A stretch of 64,000 nucleotides of DNA from G963422445 sp963422445 (GCA_963422445.2 CAXXOV010000001.1:186001-250000), one strand, 5' to 3'; shown: positions 17,398 to 27,042, numbered from the stretch's first letter. Notes: generated by a model not told the origin, from the sequence alone. Numbers and translations are program-made.

Positions 17398-17418
17398 TGT
17401 AAAGTAATGTCACTTACA
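17398..17418. promoter_or_regulatory. Probable RelB-type operator
   Basis: An imperfect inverted repeat TGTAA(A)GT...AC(T)TTACA-like spans 17398-17418, 22 bases before the antitoxin start. Ribbon-helix-helix antitoxins usually bind such short palindromes to repress their own operon. Inferred from position and symmetry only. Confidence 0.45.
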
Positions 17419-17439
17419 TAGACCGAAGAAGTAAACGCC

Positions 17440-17664
17440 ATGCCCTTGCAGGTCACCGCACGATTGCCGGACCCGGTAGTGGAATCTCTGGACAGGGCCG
17501 CAACGCAACTCAGACGCAGCCGGGCGGATGTGATCCGTCTGGCCGTCGAGCACTATCTTGAGGACTTCGACGATCTCTCCGTCGCCGTTGACCGGCTCCG
17601 CGATCCCAGCGATCCGGTGTTGGACTGGGACGAGGTCCGGCGTGAGCTTCTCGATACGGATTAA
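17440..17664 (+). CDS. Ribbon-helix-helix antitoxin
   Basis: 74 residues. The N-terminus (LQVTARLPDPVVESLDRAAT, then LRRSRADVIRLAVEHYLED) is a ribbon-helix-helix DNA-binding fold; the acidic C-terminus (SVAVDRLRDPSDPVLDWDEV) is the toxin-wrapping part. The last 23 bases overlap the toxin gene. It should neutralise the RelE-type partner and repress the operon through the repeat just upstream. Confidence 0.9.
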   Translation: MPLQVTARLPDPVVESLDRAATQLRRSRADVIRLAVEHYLEDFDDLSVAVDRLRDPSDPVLDWDEVRRELLDTD

Positions 17665-17905
17665 GGAGAGCGCCGCCAAAGAGCTGAGGCGTATCTCCAG
17701 GCCGGACCGGACACGGATTGTTGCGGCCATCGACAGACTCGCGGAGCTTCCTCATCTGGGCGCCGCCTTGAAGGGCGACCTGCGGGGGCTGCGGCGGCTT
17801 CGCGTCGGCGACTACCGTATCCTGTATGAGATCGAGGACGATGAACTCATCGTGCTGGTCGTTCGCGTCGCGCACCGCCGAGAGGCCTATCGGCGGACGC
17901 CTTGA
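17642..17905 (+). CDS. RelE/ParE-type toxin
   Basis: 87 residues from the GTG at 17642 (VSFSIRIKESAAKELRRISR), overlapping the antitoxin stop; this start matches family length, whereas the longer open frame does not. The core LPHLGAALKGDLRGLRRLRV, then GDYRILYEIEDDELIVLVVR and VAHRREAYR, is the canonical RelE fold with the conserved Lys/Arg and final His-Arg-Tyr region. It probably cuts mRNA in the ribosome. An intact addiction module next to integration hotspots suggests it came with a mobile element. Confidence 0.92.
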   Translation: MSFSIRIKESAAKELRRISRPDRTRIVAAIDRLAELPHLGAALKGDLRGLRRLRVGDYRILYEIEDDELIVLVVRVAHRREAYRRTP

Positions 17906-18125
17906 TGATCGATTTGCCGGAAAGCGCCCATCCGCATGGTATGCAGCTATCCGGCACCAATTTTGGCTCATCGGCGTGCGTCATCTCCCGTGCTCAATTG
18001 TCGCCAAGTTTGCGCTTGCGTGTGATATAACCAATTGATAAATAATACTATAATTCTTGACTTTGCCTTTCCTGCACTGAAAATCGCCTCCCATGAGCGT
18101 CGGTGTTGCTGGGAGGCGGGACGTT

Positions 18126-18308
18126 ATGGGAAGAAACGGAAGCGGGCGGTCCAGGGACCGCGGTGCCGCCAACGACAACGGCGCGGCCGAGGCCCGGGTC
18201 CGGTCCGTCGTGCTGACCATCGCGCGCCTGCTCGGGCGCCAGATTGCCCGCGAGCAGTTCGAGCGGCAGGCTTCGGCCAACGACAATACGCCGGTCAAGG
18301 AGACCTGA
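18126..18308 (+). CDS. Small conserved protein preceding the serine recombinase
   Basis: 60 residues from the ATG at 18126 behind GGGAGG. Basic and low-complexity ends (GRNGSGRSRDRGAANDNGAA and QASANDNTPVKET) surround a helical core LTIARLLGRQIAREQFERQ. The distinctive ANDN motifs and location 20 bases before a large serine recombinase recur in alphaproteobacterial mobile elements; a role as recombinase accessory or directionality factor is a guess. The frame is open further upstream, but the ribosome-binding site favours this start. Confidence 0.6.
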   Translation: MGRNGSGRSRDRGAANDNGAAEARVRSVVLTIARLLGRQIAREQFERQASANDNTPVKET

Positions 18309-18327
18309 GATCGACAGGAGCGATGAC

Positions 18328-19983
18328 ATGATCCGCGCCGCCCTCTACGCCCGCTACTCCTCGGACCTTCAGAGCGCGGCCTCGGTCGAGGACCAGTTCC
18401 GGATCTGCCGGGAACACGCGGAGCGAGCGGGCTGGACGGTCGTCGACACCTACCGGGACGCTGCCATCTCCGGCGGCAGCATGATCCTGCGCCCCGGTAT
18501 CCAGGAGCCGCTGGCCGACGCCCGCGCCGGCGCGTTCGACGTGATCGTGGCGGAGGCACTGGATCGGCTGAGCCGCGACCAGGCCGACGTCTCCGCGCCG
18601 TTCAAGCACCTTCAGTTCGCCCGCGTGATGATCGTCACCCTGTCGGAGGGTGACGATCAGCGAGCTCCACATCGGCCTCAAGGGGACGATGAACGCCCTC
18701 TTCCTGAAGGACCTCGCGGCAAAGTCCCACCGCGGGTTGCGGGGCCGGGTGGAGAAGGGCCGCTCCGGGGGCGGGCTGTGCTACGGCTACGACGTCGTCA
18801 CGACCTTCGACGCCGCCGGCGAGCCGGTGCGGGGTGAGCGCACAATCAACGAGGCCGAAGCCAACGTCGTGCGGCGCGTATTCCGGGACTTCGCCTCCGG
18901 TGTCAGCCCACGGGCGATAGCTCGTCGCCTCAATGCAGAGAATATCCCCTGTCCCTCGGGCAAGCTCTGGACCGATTCCACCATTCGCGGCCAGGTCAAG
19001 CGCGGCACCGGGCTGATCACCAACGAGCTCTATATCGGCCGCCTGGTCTGGAACCGGCTGCGCTACGTGAAGAACCCGGAGACCGGGAAGCGGGTCTCCC
19101 GCGTCAACCCGAAAGAGGAATGGATCGTCACCGAGGTTCCCGAGCTCCGAATTGTCGACGACGAGCTCTGGCAGGCGGTGAAGAACCGCCAGGAAGAGCT
19201 CAAGGAGAAATACGCCACCGTCATCGAGGCCACACGCACCGCGCGCGCCAATCGCCTGAACGGGACCCATCGCTCCCGCCACCTGCTCTCGGGCCTCCTC
19301 GAATGTGGCGCCTGTGATGGCCCATATGCGATGCGAGGACAGGACCGCTACGGCTGCTCCAACCACGTAATGAACGGAAGCTGCTCGAACGGGCGCGGCA
19401 TTCGCCGCACCGAGCTCGAGGAGCGCGTTCTGACCGGTCTCGAGGACCGCCTGATGGCGCCGGATGTAGCTGCCGAGGCGGTGCGCGCCTGGGCGGAGGA
19501 GACCAACCGGCTCAACCGGGAACGCTTCGCTTCCGGAGAGACGGACTGGAAGGAGCTGGCGTCGGTTGAGAGGAAGATCGAGGGGATCATTGCGGCCATC
19601 CAGGACGGGCCTATAGCCCCGCGCTCAAGGAACGGTTGCACCAGCTTGACAGCCGAAAGAAGAAACTAGCGGACCGCCTGGCGACCGTTCCCGCCAAGAT
19701 CCCGGACATCCATCCGAACGTCGCCGGCATCTATCGCCGCAAGGTAGCCCGGCTCGCCGAAGCGCTTCGCGAACCCGAAGAACGTGATGGTGCCGCGGCG
19801 GCCGTTCGCAGACTGATCGAGCGCATCGTGCTGACGCCCGGCAAAAGGCGGGGCGATCTCGGGACGATCCTGAAATGGACGGGAAATGGGGCCGAAAAAG
19901 GAAAGACCGACACGCCCTCCTCGGGAATGTCGGTCTCGGTGGTTGCGGGGGTAGGATTTGAACCTACGACCTTCAGGTTATGA
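18328..19983 (+). pseudogene. Large serine recombinase, two frameshifts
   Basis: N-terminal resolvase domain: MIRAALYARYSSDLQSAASV with the catalytic Ser in YSSD, and VIVAEALDRLSRDQADV. After VTLSEG one extra base near 18651 shifts the frame; it resumes as ISELHIGLKGTMNALFLKDL, then the recombinase domain (RRVFRDFASGVSPRAIARRL) and a zinc ribbon (LLECGACDGPYAMRGQDRYG). A second single-base insertion near 19612 shifts to the C-terminal coiled coil (YSPALKERLHQLDSRKKKLA). Both shifts make the gene non-functional unless they are assembly errors. The last residues (GVGFEPTTFRL) are encoded by a tRNA fragment, marking the attachment site. Confidence 0.85.
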
Positions 19984-19988
19984 GCCGG
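19940..19988 (-). other. 3' half of a tRNA-Met gene (attachment-site core)
   Basis: On the minus strand the sequence runs from an anticodon loop CTCATAA through a perfect T arm (GTAGG TTCAAAT CCTAC) to CCCCGCAACCA, matching the 3' half of initiator tRNA-Met including CCA. No D arm or 5' acceptor strand follows upstream, so it is not a working tRNA gene. Such 3' halves are the crossover cores left by elements that integrate into tRNA genes. It sits exactly between the serine recombinase and the tyrosine integrase. Confidence 0.8.
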
Positions 19989-20314
19989 AATGTGGCGTAT
20001 TTCTCTCAAAAATGCCTACTCGGACCCTGGCGGAGCCAGATGGTTCTTAATTGTTTATTATACAACAGTTTTTCGGGTTATCTCCAGACTGTTTCAGCCT
20101 TGACACGGGGCCACAGAGGCCCCTAAATGGGCCACATGGTGAAGTGAGATCGCTTGCGGTATGCTTACGGTAGATTTCACCGCCATCACTGTCAACCGCA
20201 AACGGGATTCGGAATAACGTGGCCAGGCTGTAAGCGTTCGGGTTCCGGGGGATCGTAACCTTCTACGAATTTTCCCGCTGATAACTATTCCGCGCATGCG
20301 CTACCGTCGGGCGC

Positions 20315-22490
20315 ATGGCGGTTCTCGACGCGGATTTCTGTACTGACCTGACGTCGGGCGAGGGCGGCGCCACCCTGTGGTCGCTTTCCTTGGTGGTGCC
20401 GACCTGCGAGCCGCCCGACTGGGAGTCCTTGCTTGAGCAGGCAGAGGCGCGCGTCAAGGAAGAACGGGACCGGGCGGTCGTGGCGGATCTGCGCTGCGAG
20501 CAGCTGCGGCGGGCGGAGCGTGATGCCTGTTCGCGCGTGCGTTCGCTGGAGAGGCCGCTCGACACCTGCCGGTCCAAACTCAAGGCGGCTGTCGCTGAGG
20601 CCAAAGATGCCGGTAGCGCGGTGTCCTCCGCGCCGAAGATCGGGTCGCGGGCCGCCAAGGCGTTGGAGCGCAGGGTCAGGTTCCTGGACGACGAGGTGGC
20701 CGATCTTCGCGTTACGCTGTACAGGGCTCACGAGCACCGGGAACGGGTCGAGGAACGACACCAGGACGAGATCAACTGGCTAAAGCAGGATCTCGACCGA
20801 GCGCGCTCGGAAACAGTGAAGGTGTTCCGCAAGGGCGAGCGCGTGGCCGGGTCGCTGCGCAAGCAGTTCGACCGGCAGCTCGCGGCGGCCAGGCGGCTGG
20901 TGGAGACCCGGGAGGGCACGATCGCATGGCTGCGCGAGTGCAACGGCCGGCTCCGGGCCGCGGTCGTGCGGGCGACCGAGCTGATCGTGTCGCTGCGTGA
21001 GAAGAATGCCCGGCTGCGTGCCGAGGTGCGGGATCTGAAAGGCGAGAACGCGGCGCTGGCCTCGCGTGTCGAGAAGCTGGAACTCGACCTCGACAAGCTG
21101 CGCTCGACCCGGAGCGTCCTGTCGAAGGCGCTCTACGGCAGCAGGAGCGAGCAGCAGCAGAAGCCGGGCACCGGGCGCAAGCGCGGCCAGCAGCGCGGCG
21201 CCGCCGGACACGGCCGCACCCAGCGCCCCGCGCTCGGGCGGAAGAAGGAAACGCGCGAACCGCCGGAGGATGCGCGCGTGTGTCCGCGCTGCGGCAAGCC
21301 CTATGCCGCCAACGGCGAGCGCTGCACCGCTCTCTTCGAGATCGAGGTCGAGGCCTACGAGAACACCATCGTCCGGCCGCGCTACCGCCGCGGTTGCGAC
21401 TGCGCGTCCTCGCCGCGCGAGGTGACCGCGCCTGCGGTGACGCGGCTGTTCGAGACCACGCCTTACGGGATCAGCGTCTGGACGTGTGTGCTCTACGAAC
21501 GGTTCGTCTGCTGCCGTCCCCTGCATCGGGTCGCGGCGTGGCTCGCCGACATGGGGCTGGCGATCTCGCCGGGGACGCTGGCCGACAGCATCAAGCGCTT
21601 CGTGCCGCTGTTCGAGCCGTTGGCCGAGGCGATCCTCGCGCACCAGAACACCGCCGCGCTGCGCCATGCCGACGAAACATCCTGGCGCGTTCAGGCATAT
21701 CGTGAGAAAGGCCGGTCGAGCCGCGCCTGGCTGTGGACCTCGGTGAGCCCGGACGCGGTCTACTACCACATCGATCCCTCACGCAGCGCCGAGGTCGCGA
21801 TGAAGCTGTTCGGCTCGACACAGGGCATCGTGGTTCTGGTCTGCGACCGGTTCAGCGCCTACAGGAAACTGGCCCGCGAGCTCGCCGGCAAGGTGATCCT
21901 GCAATGGTGTTGGGCGCATCAAAGGCGCTCGTTCATCGACTGCGCGGCCGGGCGTGTGCGGCTCAGGCGCTGGCGCCAGAGATGGATCGAGCGGATCGCG
22001 CTGATCGACCGGCTGAACGATGCGCGGCTGGAGCATTACGACCCCGCTCACCCTCTCGCACGCCAGGCTGAAGAAGGCGGTCGACGAGCTGTTCGCATCC
22101 GCCGAAACGGAACTGGCCGGACTGACGGACAGGGCGCGCAGGACCAAGCCGCTGCGATCGCTGGTCAAACACCGCGAGGGGCTGTGCGTCTTCGTCGACA
22201 AGCCGTTCGTGCCCATGGACAACAACCGCGGCGAGCTTTCGCTGCGCTTCGCGGTCATCGGGCGACGGCTCTCGTTCGGTTCCGACAGCGAGAAGGGCGC
22301 CGGGTTCACGGCGACGATGTACTCGGTGGCCGGCACGCTGACGATCAACGGCATCGATGTCCGGCGCTGGCTCCGCGAATGGCTGACCGCGTGCGCGGAG
22401 AACGGCGGCAAGCCGCCCGACGACCTGTCGCCCTGGCTGCCGTGGTCGATGAGCGAGGCGCGCCGGCGCGAACTCACGGCGTCGGGATGA
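20315..22490 (+). pseudogene. IS66-family TnpC-like transposase, frameshifted
   Basis: Residues about 1-270 are a long charged coiled coil (for example RERVEERHQDEINWLKQDLD), then a leucine-zipper and zinc-binding segment (KALYGSRSEQQQ; VCPRCGKPYAANG; RRGCDCASS) and the IS66 catalytic core (HADETSWRVQ; VLVCDRFSAYRKLA; WCWAHQRRSFID). At a CCCC run (22042-22045) one extra base breaks the frame; the remainder (LTLSHARLKKAVDELFASAE, then KPFVPMDNNRGELSLRFAVI) continues one frame over to 22490. The last acidic catalytic residue lies beyond the shift, so the protein is probably inactive. The N-terminal extension is much longer than in standard TnpC. Confidence 0.85.
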
Positions 22491-23368
22491 CCGGCGCGGT
22501 CGAGTGCCGCTACTACGGCCGAGACTTCACCGCCGAGGACATGGCGCTGCTGCGCGCGCTCATCGCCGGTCCCGCGCAGCTCTCGCGCCGCGCCCTGTCG
22601 ATCGAGTTCTGCCGCCGCATCGGCTGGCTCAAGCCCGACGGCGGGCTCAAGGACATGATGGCCCGCGTCACCATGCTCGCCATGCACCGCGACGGCCTCA
22701 TCGAGCTGCCGCCGCCCAGGTGGCAGCGGGGACGGCCCAGGCCCATCGTCTTCGGACCCGACACCGAGCCGCCGCTGTTCCCGGCGCCGACGACGCTCGA
22801 CGAGGTGCGCCCGCTCGACTTCCGCACCGTCGTGCACAGCACCCGGGAAGGCAGGCTCTGGAACGAGTTCGTCGCCCGCTACCACGACCTCGGATACAAG
22901 ACCCTGGTCGGCGCCCAGATGCGCTACGCCGTCCACGACCGAAACGGCTGGCCCGTCGCCATGCTCGGCTTCTCCACCGTGGCCTGGAAGCGCGCCCCGC
23001 GCGACAACTTCATCGGATGGACGCCCGAGTTGCGCGAGAAGAACCTCCCCCTGGTGGCCGACAACCCGCGCTTCCTGATATTGCCGTGGATCGAAATCCC
23101 CAACCTCGGCTCGCACATCCTCGCCATCGTGCGCCGGCGTCTGCCCGGGGACTGGACCGAGCGCTATGCCACCACCCCCGTGCTGATCGAGACCTTCGTC
23201 GAGACCCCGCGTTACACCGGCGCCGTCTACCGGGCATCGGGCTGGCTACGCGTCGGGACTACCCAGGGGCGCGGTCGCTACGACCGGGACAAGCGCTACG
23301 ACAAACCCCGCAAGGACGTCTGGCTCCGGCCTCTCAGAAGGGATTGGCGGCGCGCCCTCAATCGGTAG
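22487..23368 (+). CDS. DUF4338 protein, DruA-like
   Basis: 293 residues overlapping the transposase stop by ATGA, so translationally coupled. Core family signatures: FVARYHDLGYKTLVGAQMRY, VAMLGFSTVAWKRAPRDNFI, NPRFLILPWIEIPNLGSHIL and LIETFVETPRYTGAVYRASG. A winged-helix-like start (LSRRALSIEFCRRIGWLKPD) precedes it. DUF4338 is the domain of DruA in Druantia anti-phage systems; homologues also travel with transposases. No druB-E genes are present, so this is either a transposition accessory or a minimal defence gene. The frame is intact although its transposase is not. Confidence 0.85.
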   Translation: MTGAVECRYYGRDFTAEDMALLRALIAGPAQLSRRALSIEFCRRIGWLKPDGGLKDMMARVTMLAMHRDGLIELPPPRWQRGRPRPIVFGPDTEPPLFPAPTTLDEVRPLDFRTVVHSTREGRLWNEFVARYHDLGYKTLVGAQMRYAVHDRNGWPVAMLGFSTVAWKRAPRDNFIGWTPELREKNLPLVADNPRFLILPWIEIPNLGSHILAIVRRRLPGDWTERYATTPVLIETFVETPRYTGAVYRASGWLRVGTTQGRGRYDRDKRYDKPRKDVWLRPLRRDWRRALNR

Positions 23369-23499
23369 AAGCATGCCCGGGCGCGGCCGGATGCGGGTGA
23401 GCATGCCAACAAGCCGATAATCGTCTCCTCATCCCCCGGAACCCGAACGCTTACGCCAGGCTCGAATACAGGACCATCTCGCACCGCACCGTCCACGCA

Positions 23500-24636
23500 T
23501 TGCCGGTGGGCGACAAGGATGCCGTCTATTGGGACCGCAAGCTGCAGGGCTTCGGCGTGCGCGTGTATTCCTCCGGGTCCAAGGTCTACGTCGTTCAGAC
23601 GCGGGCGGGCGGAAAGTCGAAGCGCGTCGCGATCGGCCGCCACGGCGTCATAACGTCCGAGCAGGCCCGTGCCAAGGCGACCCAGATCATCGCCCGCATC
23701 AAGGCCGGGGAAGACCCCGACCCCGATTCCGCGAAGCCAGCGCCGGCACCTACCGTCGCCGAGCTCGCCGAGCGCTATCTGACCGAGCATGTCGAGTTCC
23801 GGTGCAAGCCGCGAACGGTCGAGGCCTGCCGATGGCTGGTCAAGAAATTCATGATTCCCGACCTCGGCAAGATGGTGATCTATGCGGTCGACCAGGAACA
23901 CATTGCCGCCCTGCACCACAAGCACCGGAACACGCCCTACCAAGCGAACCGCATCCTCGAGGTGGTCAGAAAGATGTTCAACCTCGCGGAGGCCTGGGGC
24001 CTGCGCAAGGACGGCGGCAACCCCTGTCGCTTCGTGCAGAAGTACAAGGAGAAGAAGCGGGAGCGGTTCCTGACCGACGAGGAGTTCCACCGGCTCGGCC
24101 AGGTCCTCAACGAGATCGAGGCGGACGGCTCGGAGACGCTCGCCGCCGTGGCGGCGATCCGCCTGCTCATGCTGACCGGCTGCCGGCTGAGCGAGATCCA
24201 GACGCTACGCTGGGAGGGCGTGAACCTGGAAGCGGCCGAGATCAGGCTCCGCGACGGCAAGACCGGTGCACGGATGGTGCCGCTCTCCGACGCGGCGGTA
24301 AGCCTGCTTTCCGCCCTTCCCCGCACCGAGGACAACCCATGGGTGATCGTCGGCAGGAAGCCGGGCGCCCATCTGACCGATCTTCAGCACCCCTGGCGCC
24401 GCATCCGCACCCGCGCGGACCTTGGCGACGTTCGAATCCATGACTTGCGCCACTCCTTCGCGTCCCGCGCCCTAGCCCTCGGCGAAAGCCTCCCGATGAT
24501 CGGCAAGTTGCTCGGTCACACCCAGGTCCAGACCACTGCGCGGTACGCCCACCTGGCGAACGAATCCATAAAGGCATCGGGGTCGCGCATCGGGGACAGC
24601 ATCGGTGCCCACATCGCGCCGTCGGAGCGGGCATAG
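23500..24636 (+). CDS. Tyrosine-type integrase, 5' end displaced by the IS66 element
   Basis: The frame is open from 23455. Its native start was a GTG at 20219, and the IS66 element now sits after GTG-GCC-AGG-CT; removing it gives VARLEYRTISHRTVHALPV and onward. Visible domains: DUF4102 N-terminus (DRKLQGFGVRVYSSGSKVYV), SAM-like core-binding domain, and a catalytic domain with Arg (MLTGCRLSEIQTLRW), HxxR (IHDLRHSFASRAL), His (LLGHTQVQTTARYAH) and the Tyr nucleophile. It lies next to the tRNA-Met attachment core, as expected of a genomic-island integrase. As it stands it would need an internal start (TTG at 23500) lacking the first 16 residues. Confidence 0.88.
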   Translation: MPVGDKDAVYWDRKLQGFGVRVYSSGSKVYVVQTRAGGKSKRVAIGRHGVITSEQARAKATQIIARIKAGEDPDPDSAKPAPAPTVAELAERYLTEHVEFRCKPRTVEACRWLVKKFMIPDLGKMVIYAVDQEHIAALHHKHRNTPYQANRILEVVRKMFNLAEAWGLRKDGGNPCRFVQKYKEKKRERFLTDEEFHRLGQVLNEIEADGSETLAAVAAIRLLMLTGCRLSEIQTLRWEGVNLEAAEIRLRDGKTGARMVPLSDAAVSLLSALPRTEDNPWVIVGRKPGAHLTDLQHPWRRIRTRADLGDVRIHDLRHSFASRALALGESLPMIGKLLGHTQVQTTARYAHLANESIKASGSRIGDSIGAHIAPSERA

Positions 24637-24900
24637 GCTATCGTAGAAAGAGTCGTTTCAGCTGGTCTTCAGCGTCCGGCGAATACCGCGCCATCGTTGC
24701 TTCGCCGGAAGCGGTGACCGAGCGGGGTCTCTGATTCACAGGCCAGCGGCCGGATTTACAGCCCACCCGCCATAGCCGCTCGACCGCACGCTGACACGGC
24801 CCCGCACAGCGCCATCGGCTACTGTCTGCCAGCCGAATTTTTCGGGAAGCGCTACGGCTCCGAGACGCTTTCTGCACAACGACAGCCTGGGCCAGAACCG

Positions 24901-25404
24901 TTACCGCTGGGCGCCTTCGGCAAATTTCTGGATGGCCTTCGGCACGAAGGCCGCCGCGAGGAAGTACAGGACAAGTTCGTTCTTTCCCTCGCCCGATCCC
25001 CACCCGTGGACCTCAATCGCCGCCAGGGCCATCGCAACGAACAGTGCGCCCAGCGACATCAATCGCACGGACGACGGATTTCCATTCTTATCCGTGAACC
25101 ATCCCTTCCTGTTGTCCGCAGCCTCGGCCGCGTCATCACCCGCGCTCGCGCCTTCAGCGAATTTCTGCAGCGCCTTCGGCACGAAGGCCGCTGCGAGAAA
25201 ATAGAACACGAGCTCGGTATCGCTGCCGCCCTCAGCCTCAGTCGCCATCTTGTAGAAGACTTCCACGACAGCGAGGTATCCCGAGGAAATAAAAGAGATG
25301 GCAGCCATCACCCGCATCGAAGAGGGATTCCCCTCATCGTCCAGGAACATTCGTTTCCAGCCGCGTGGTTGCTGCTGCACGCCTGCAGCCTTTACATCCG
25401 TCAT
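24901..25404 (-). CDS. Membrane protein with tandemly duplicated domain
   Basis: 167 residues made of two copies of one unit. Copy 1: LDDEGNPSSMRVMAAISFIS then TELVFYFLAAAFVPKALQKF. Copy 2: TDKNGNPSSVRLMSLGALFV then NELVLYFLAAAFVPKAIQKF. Each has the motif (D/N)-x-x-GNPSS-x-R-x-M, two hydrophobic segments (about 20 residues each) and ends KFAEGA. Four membrane spans are predicted by eye, joined by a soluble acidic linker. The GNPSS motif plus two-span layout recalls small phage-encoded membrane proteins, possibly holin-like, which would suit its place beside an integrase; this is unproven. I do not recognise a named family. Confidence 0.65.
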   Translation of the reverse strand: MTDVKAAGVQQQPRGWKRMFLDDEGNPSSMRVMAAISFISSGYLAVVEVFYKMATEAEGGSDTELVFYFLAAAFVPKALQKFAEGASAGDDAAEAADNRKGWFTDKNGNPSSVRLMSLGALFVAMALAAIEVHGWGSGEGKNELVLYFLAAAFVPKAIQKFAEGAQR

Positions 25405-25501
25405 CCAGTCCTCCTCACGCGCTAACGACCCCGACCGGATCCATTTTCCTGGCTATTCTTCCGTCGCCACGACCGCTCATGCCGATGCATCCCGAGAGCT
25501 T

Positions 25502-26969
25502 CTTGCAAAATTGCCGGCCCGACCGGTTTTTGCCTTGTCGAGGCTGATTTTGTTGTCGAGGGCCTGGGTTTCGGGGCCACCCCGTGGTCTGTTGTGTTTC
25601 CACAACAACAAGATACCGAGGAGGTGACCCCGATGACCCTTGGCTCGACCCTATCCGATCTCTGGCGCCGATTTCAAGAGGACCTTTTCCCTGCGTTGGC
25701 CGAGGCGGTCGGTCCTCTCCTGGAGATGCACAAGCGCTTCGTGACAGCTCTCGATCTCGTCAAGGTGGAGGGCTTCGTCGATGAGGTGTGGACCGGTCCG
25801 GGTCGGCCTCGGGAGGATCGCCGGGCGCTGGCCCGTGGCTTCATCGCCAAGGCGGTATGGGGTCTGCCGACGACCCGCCACCTGATCGACAGGCTCAAGG
25901 TAGACCCGACGTTGCGCCGACTGTGCGGCTGGTCGCGTGTCGCGGAGATCCCGAGTGAAGCGACGTTTTCGCGGACGTTTGCCGAATTTTCGCAGTCCCG
26001 TCTTCCGGAGAGGATGCACGCGGCTCTGGTTGCAGAGACACTGGGCGATGCGCTCATCGGCCACGTGTCGAGGGACCCGACGGCCATCGAGGCCCGGGAG
26101 ACGCCGGCCCCGAAGCCGAAGGCCAGGACGCCGAACCGCAAGCGCGGCCGGCCCCGCAAGGGCGCGGAGAGGACGAAGGAGCCTGGGCGTCTCGAACGGC
26201 AAGCGAACGGGATGGATCTCGATGAGAGGCTCGACGCGCTGCCGAAGGTCTGCGATCACGGGGCAAAGAAGACTGCCAAGGGGGTCATGGAGGCCTGGCG
26301 CGGTGACAAGCTGCCTATCGACACAGCAGACTGCGGGGTGCCGCTGAGTACCGTCCTCACCACAGCCAGGTCGCGATCCCGCTGGCGATGATGACCGCCG
26401 GGCGTGTGACCAATCTCTACGATCTCATGGACGCGGCCTATGATGCCAGGGAGATCTACCAGATGAGCGAACGGCTTGGCCATGTTCCGATCATCGATGT
26501 CAATCCGCGCCGGGACAAGGACCTCAAGGAGGAGCGAGACCGGGAGGCCCGGGCCCGGCGTGCAATAGGCCATGTCGATCCCGAGACCGTGCGGTTCCGG
26601 ATCCGGTCCGGTGTCGAGAGGACCAACGCCCGCCTCAAGGATGAGTGTGGCGGGCGCCATGTCCGCGTCCGTGGATATTCCAAGGTCGCCTGCCATCTCA
26701 TGTTCGGCATCCTGGCCCTGGCGGCTGACCAGTTGATACGTCTCGCCGTCCCATAGCGCGGCTCCGACAACGCATACCGACCCTTCGCGGCCCTCTCGCA
26801 GAGAGGGACCCGGAGAGGTGTGTCCCGATGTCCGCAAAGGTCCCTGTTTGTTCTCATCGTCTCTGATGAGACACCGCGAATCCATGGATTCCGACCTCCA
26901 GGTGCAGAGGTGAACGGAAGCAACCGACCGATCCGGGCTCACCGGACCCTGGGGCAGGAATTTTGCAAG
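25502..26969 (+). mobile_element. IS1182-like element
   Basis: Inverted terminal sequences CTTGCAAAATT at 25502-25512 and its complement at 26959-26969 bracket a broken transposase gene. No matching target duplication is visible, so the ends may have mutated or recombined since insertion. Confidence 0.6.
25633..26756 (+). pseudogene. IS1182/IS5-type transposase, frameshifted with internal deletion
   Basis: Starts ATG at 25633 behind GAGGAGG. N-terminal DUF772-like part: EDRRALARGFIAKAVWGLPT, then SEATFSRTFAEFSQSRLPE. The centre is catalytic-like (KGVMEAWRGDKLPIDTADCG, then VPLSTVLTTA). The frame breaks near 26360, where homologues have a longer LTSASLHDSQVA segment, and continues as MTAGRVTNLYDLMDAAYDA and VRFRIRSGVERTNARLKDE (the terminal catalytic region). 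A short deletion plus frameshift makes it inactive. Confidence 0.75.
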
Positions 26970-26975
26970 AGGTTC

Positions 26976-27042
26976 TGACTTCAGTGTGTGTTGTCAAAGC
27001 GCCGCTCGACCGGCGTTCAAATTTAGCATGGGATCGTCGTGG
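26976..27042 (+). repeat. 67-bp dispersed repeat, copy 1
   Basis: About 90% identical (60 of 67 bases) to 37269-37335. It contains an inverted motif GCGCCGCTCGACCGGCG. It begins 6 bases after the IS1182-like right end. Probably the solo terminal part of an insertion sequence no longer present. Confidence 0.8.

Larger units (their letters stand above)
20230..23454 (+). mobile_element. IS66-family element with DruA-like cargo
   Basis: 3225 bp, with 24-base perfect inverted repeats (20230-20253 and 23431-23454) that begin GTAAGCG, the hallmark of IS66 ends, and an 8-bp target duplication GCCAGGCT (20222-20229 and 23455-23462). It carries a TnpC-like transposase with a long coiled-coil N-terminus and a DUF4338 gene, but no tnpA or tnpB. 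The target was the third codon of the adjacent tyrosine integrase. Confidence 0.95.

Noticed and set aside
19940..19983. C-terminal peptide GVGFEPTTFRL of the serine recombinase as a protein feature
   Set aside because: It is translation of a tRNA half-gene read antisense, not a conserved protein domain; useful only as an attachment-site marker.
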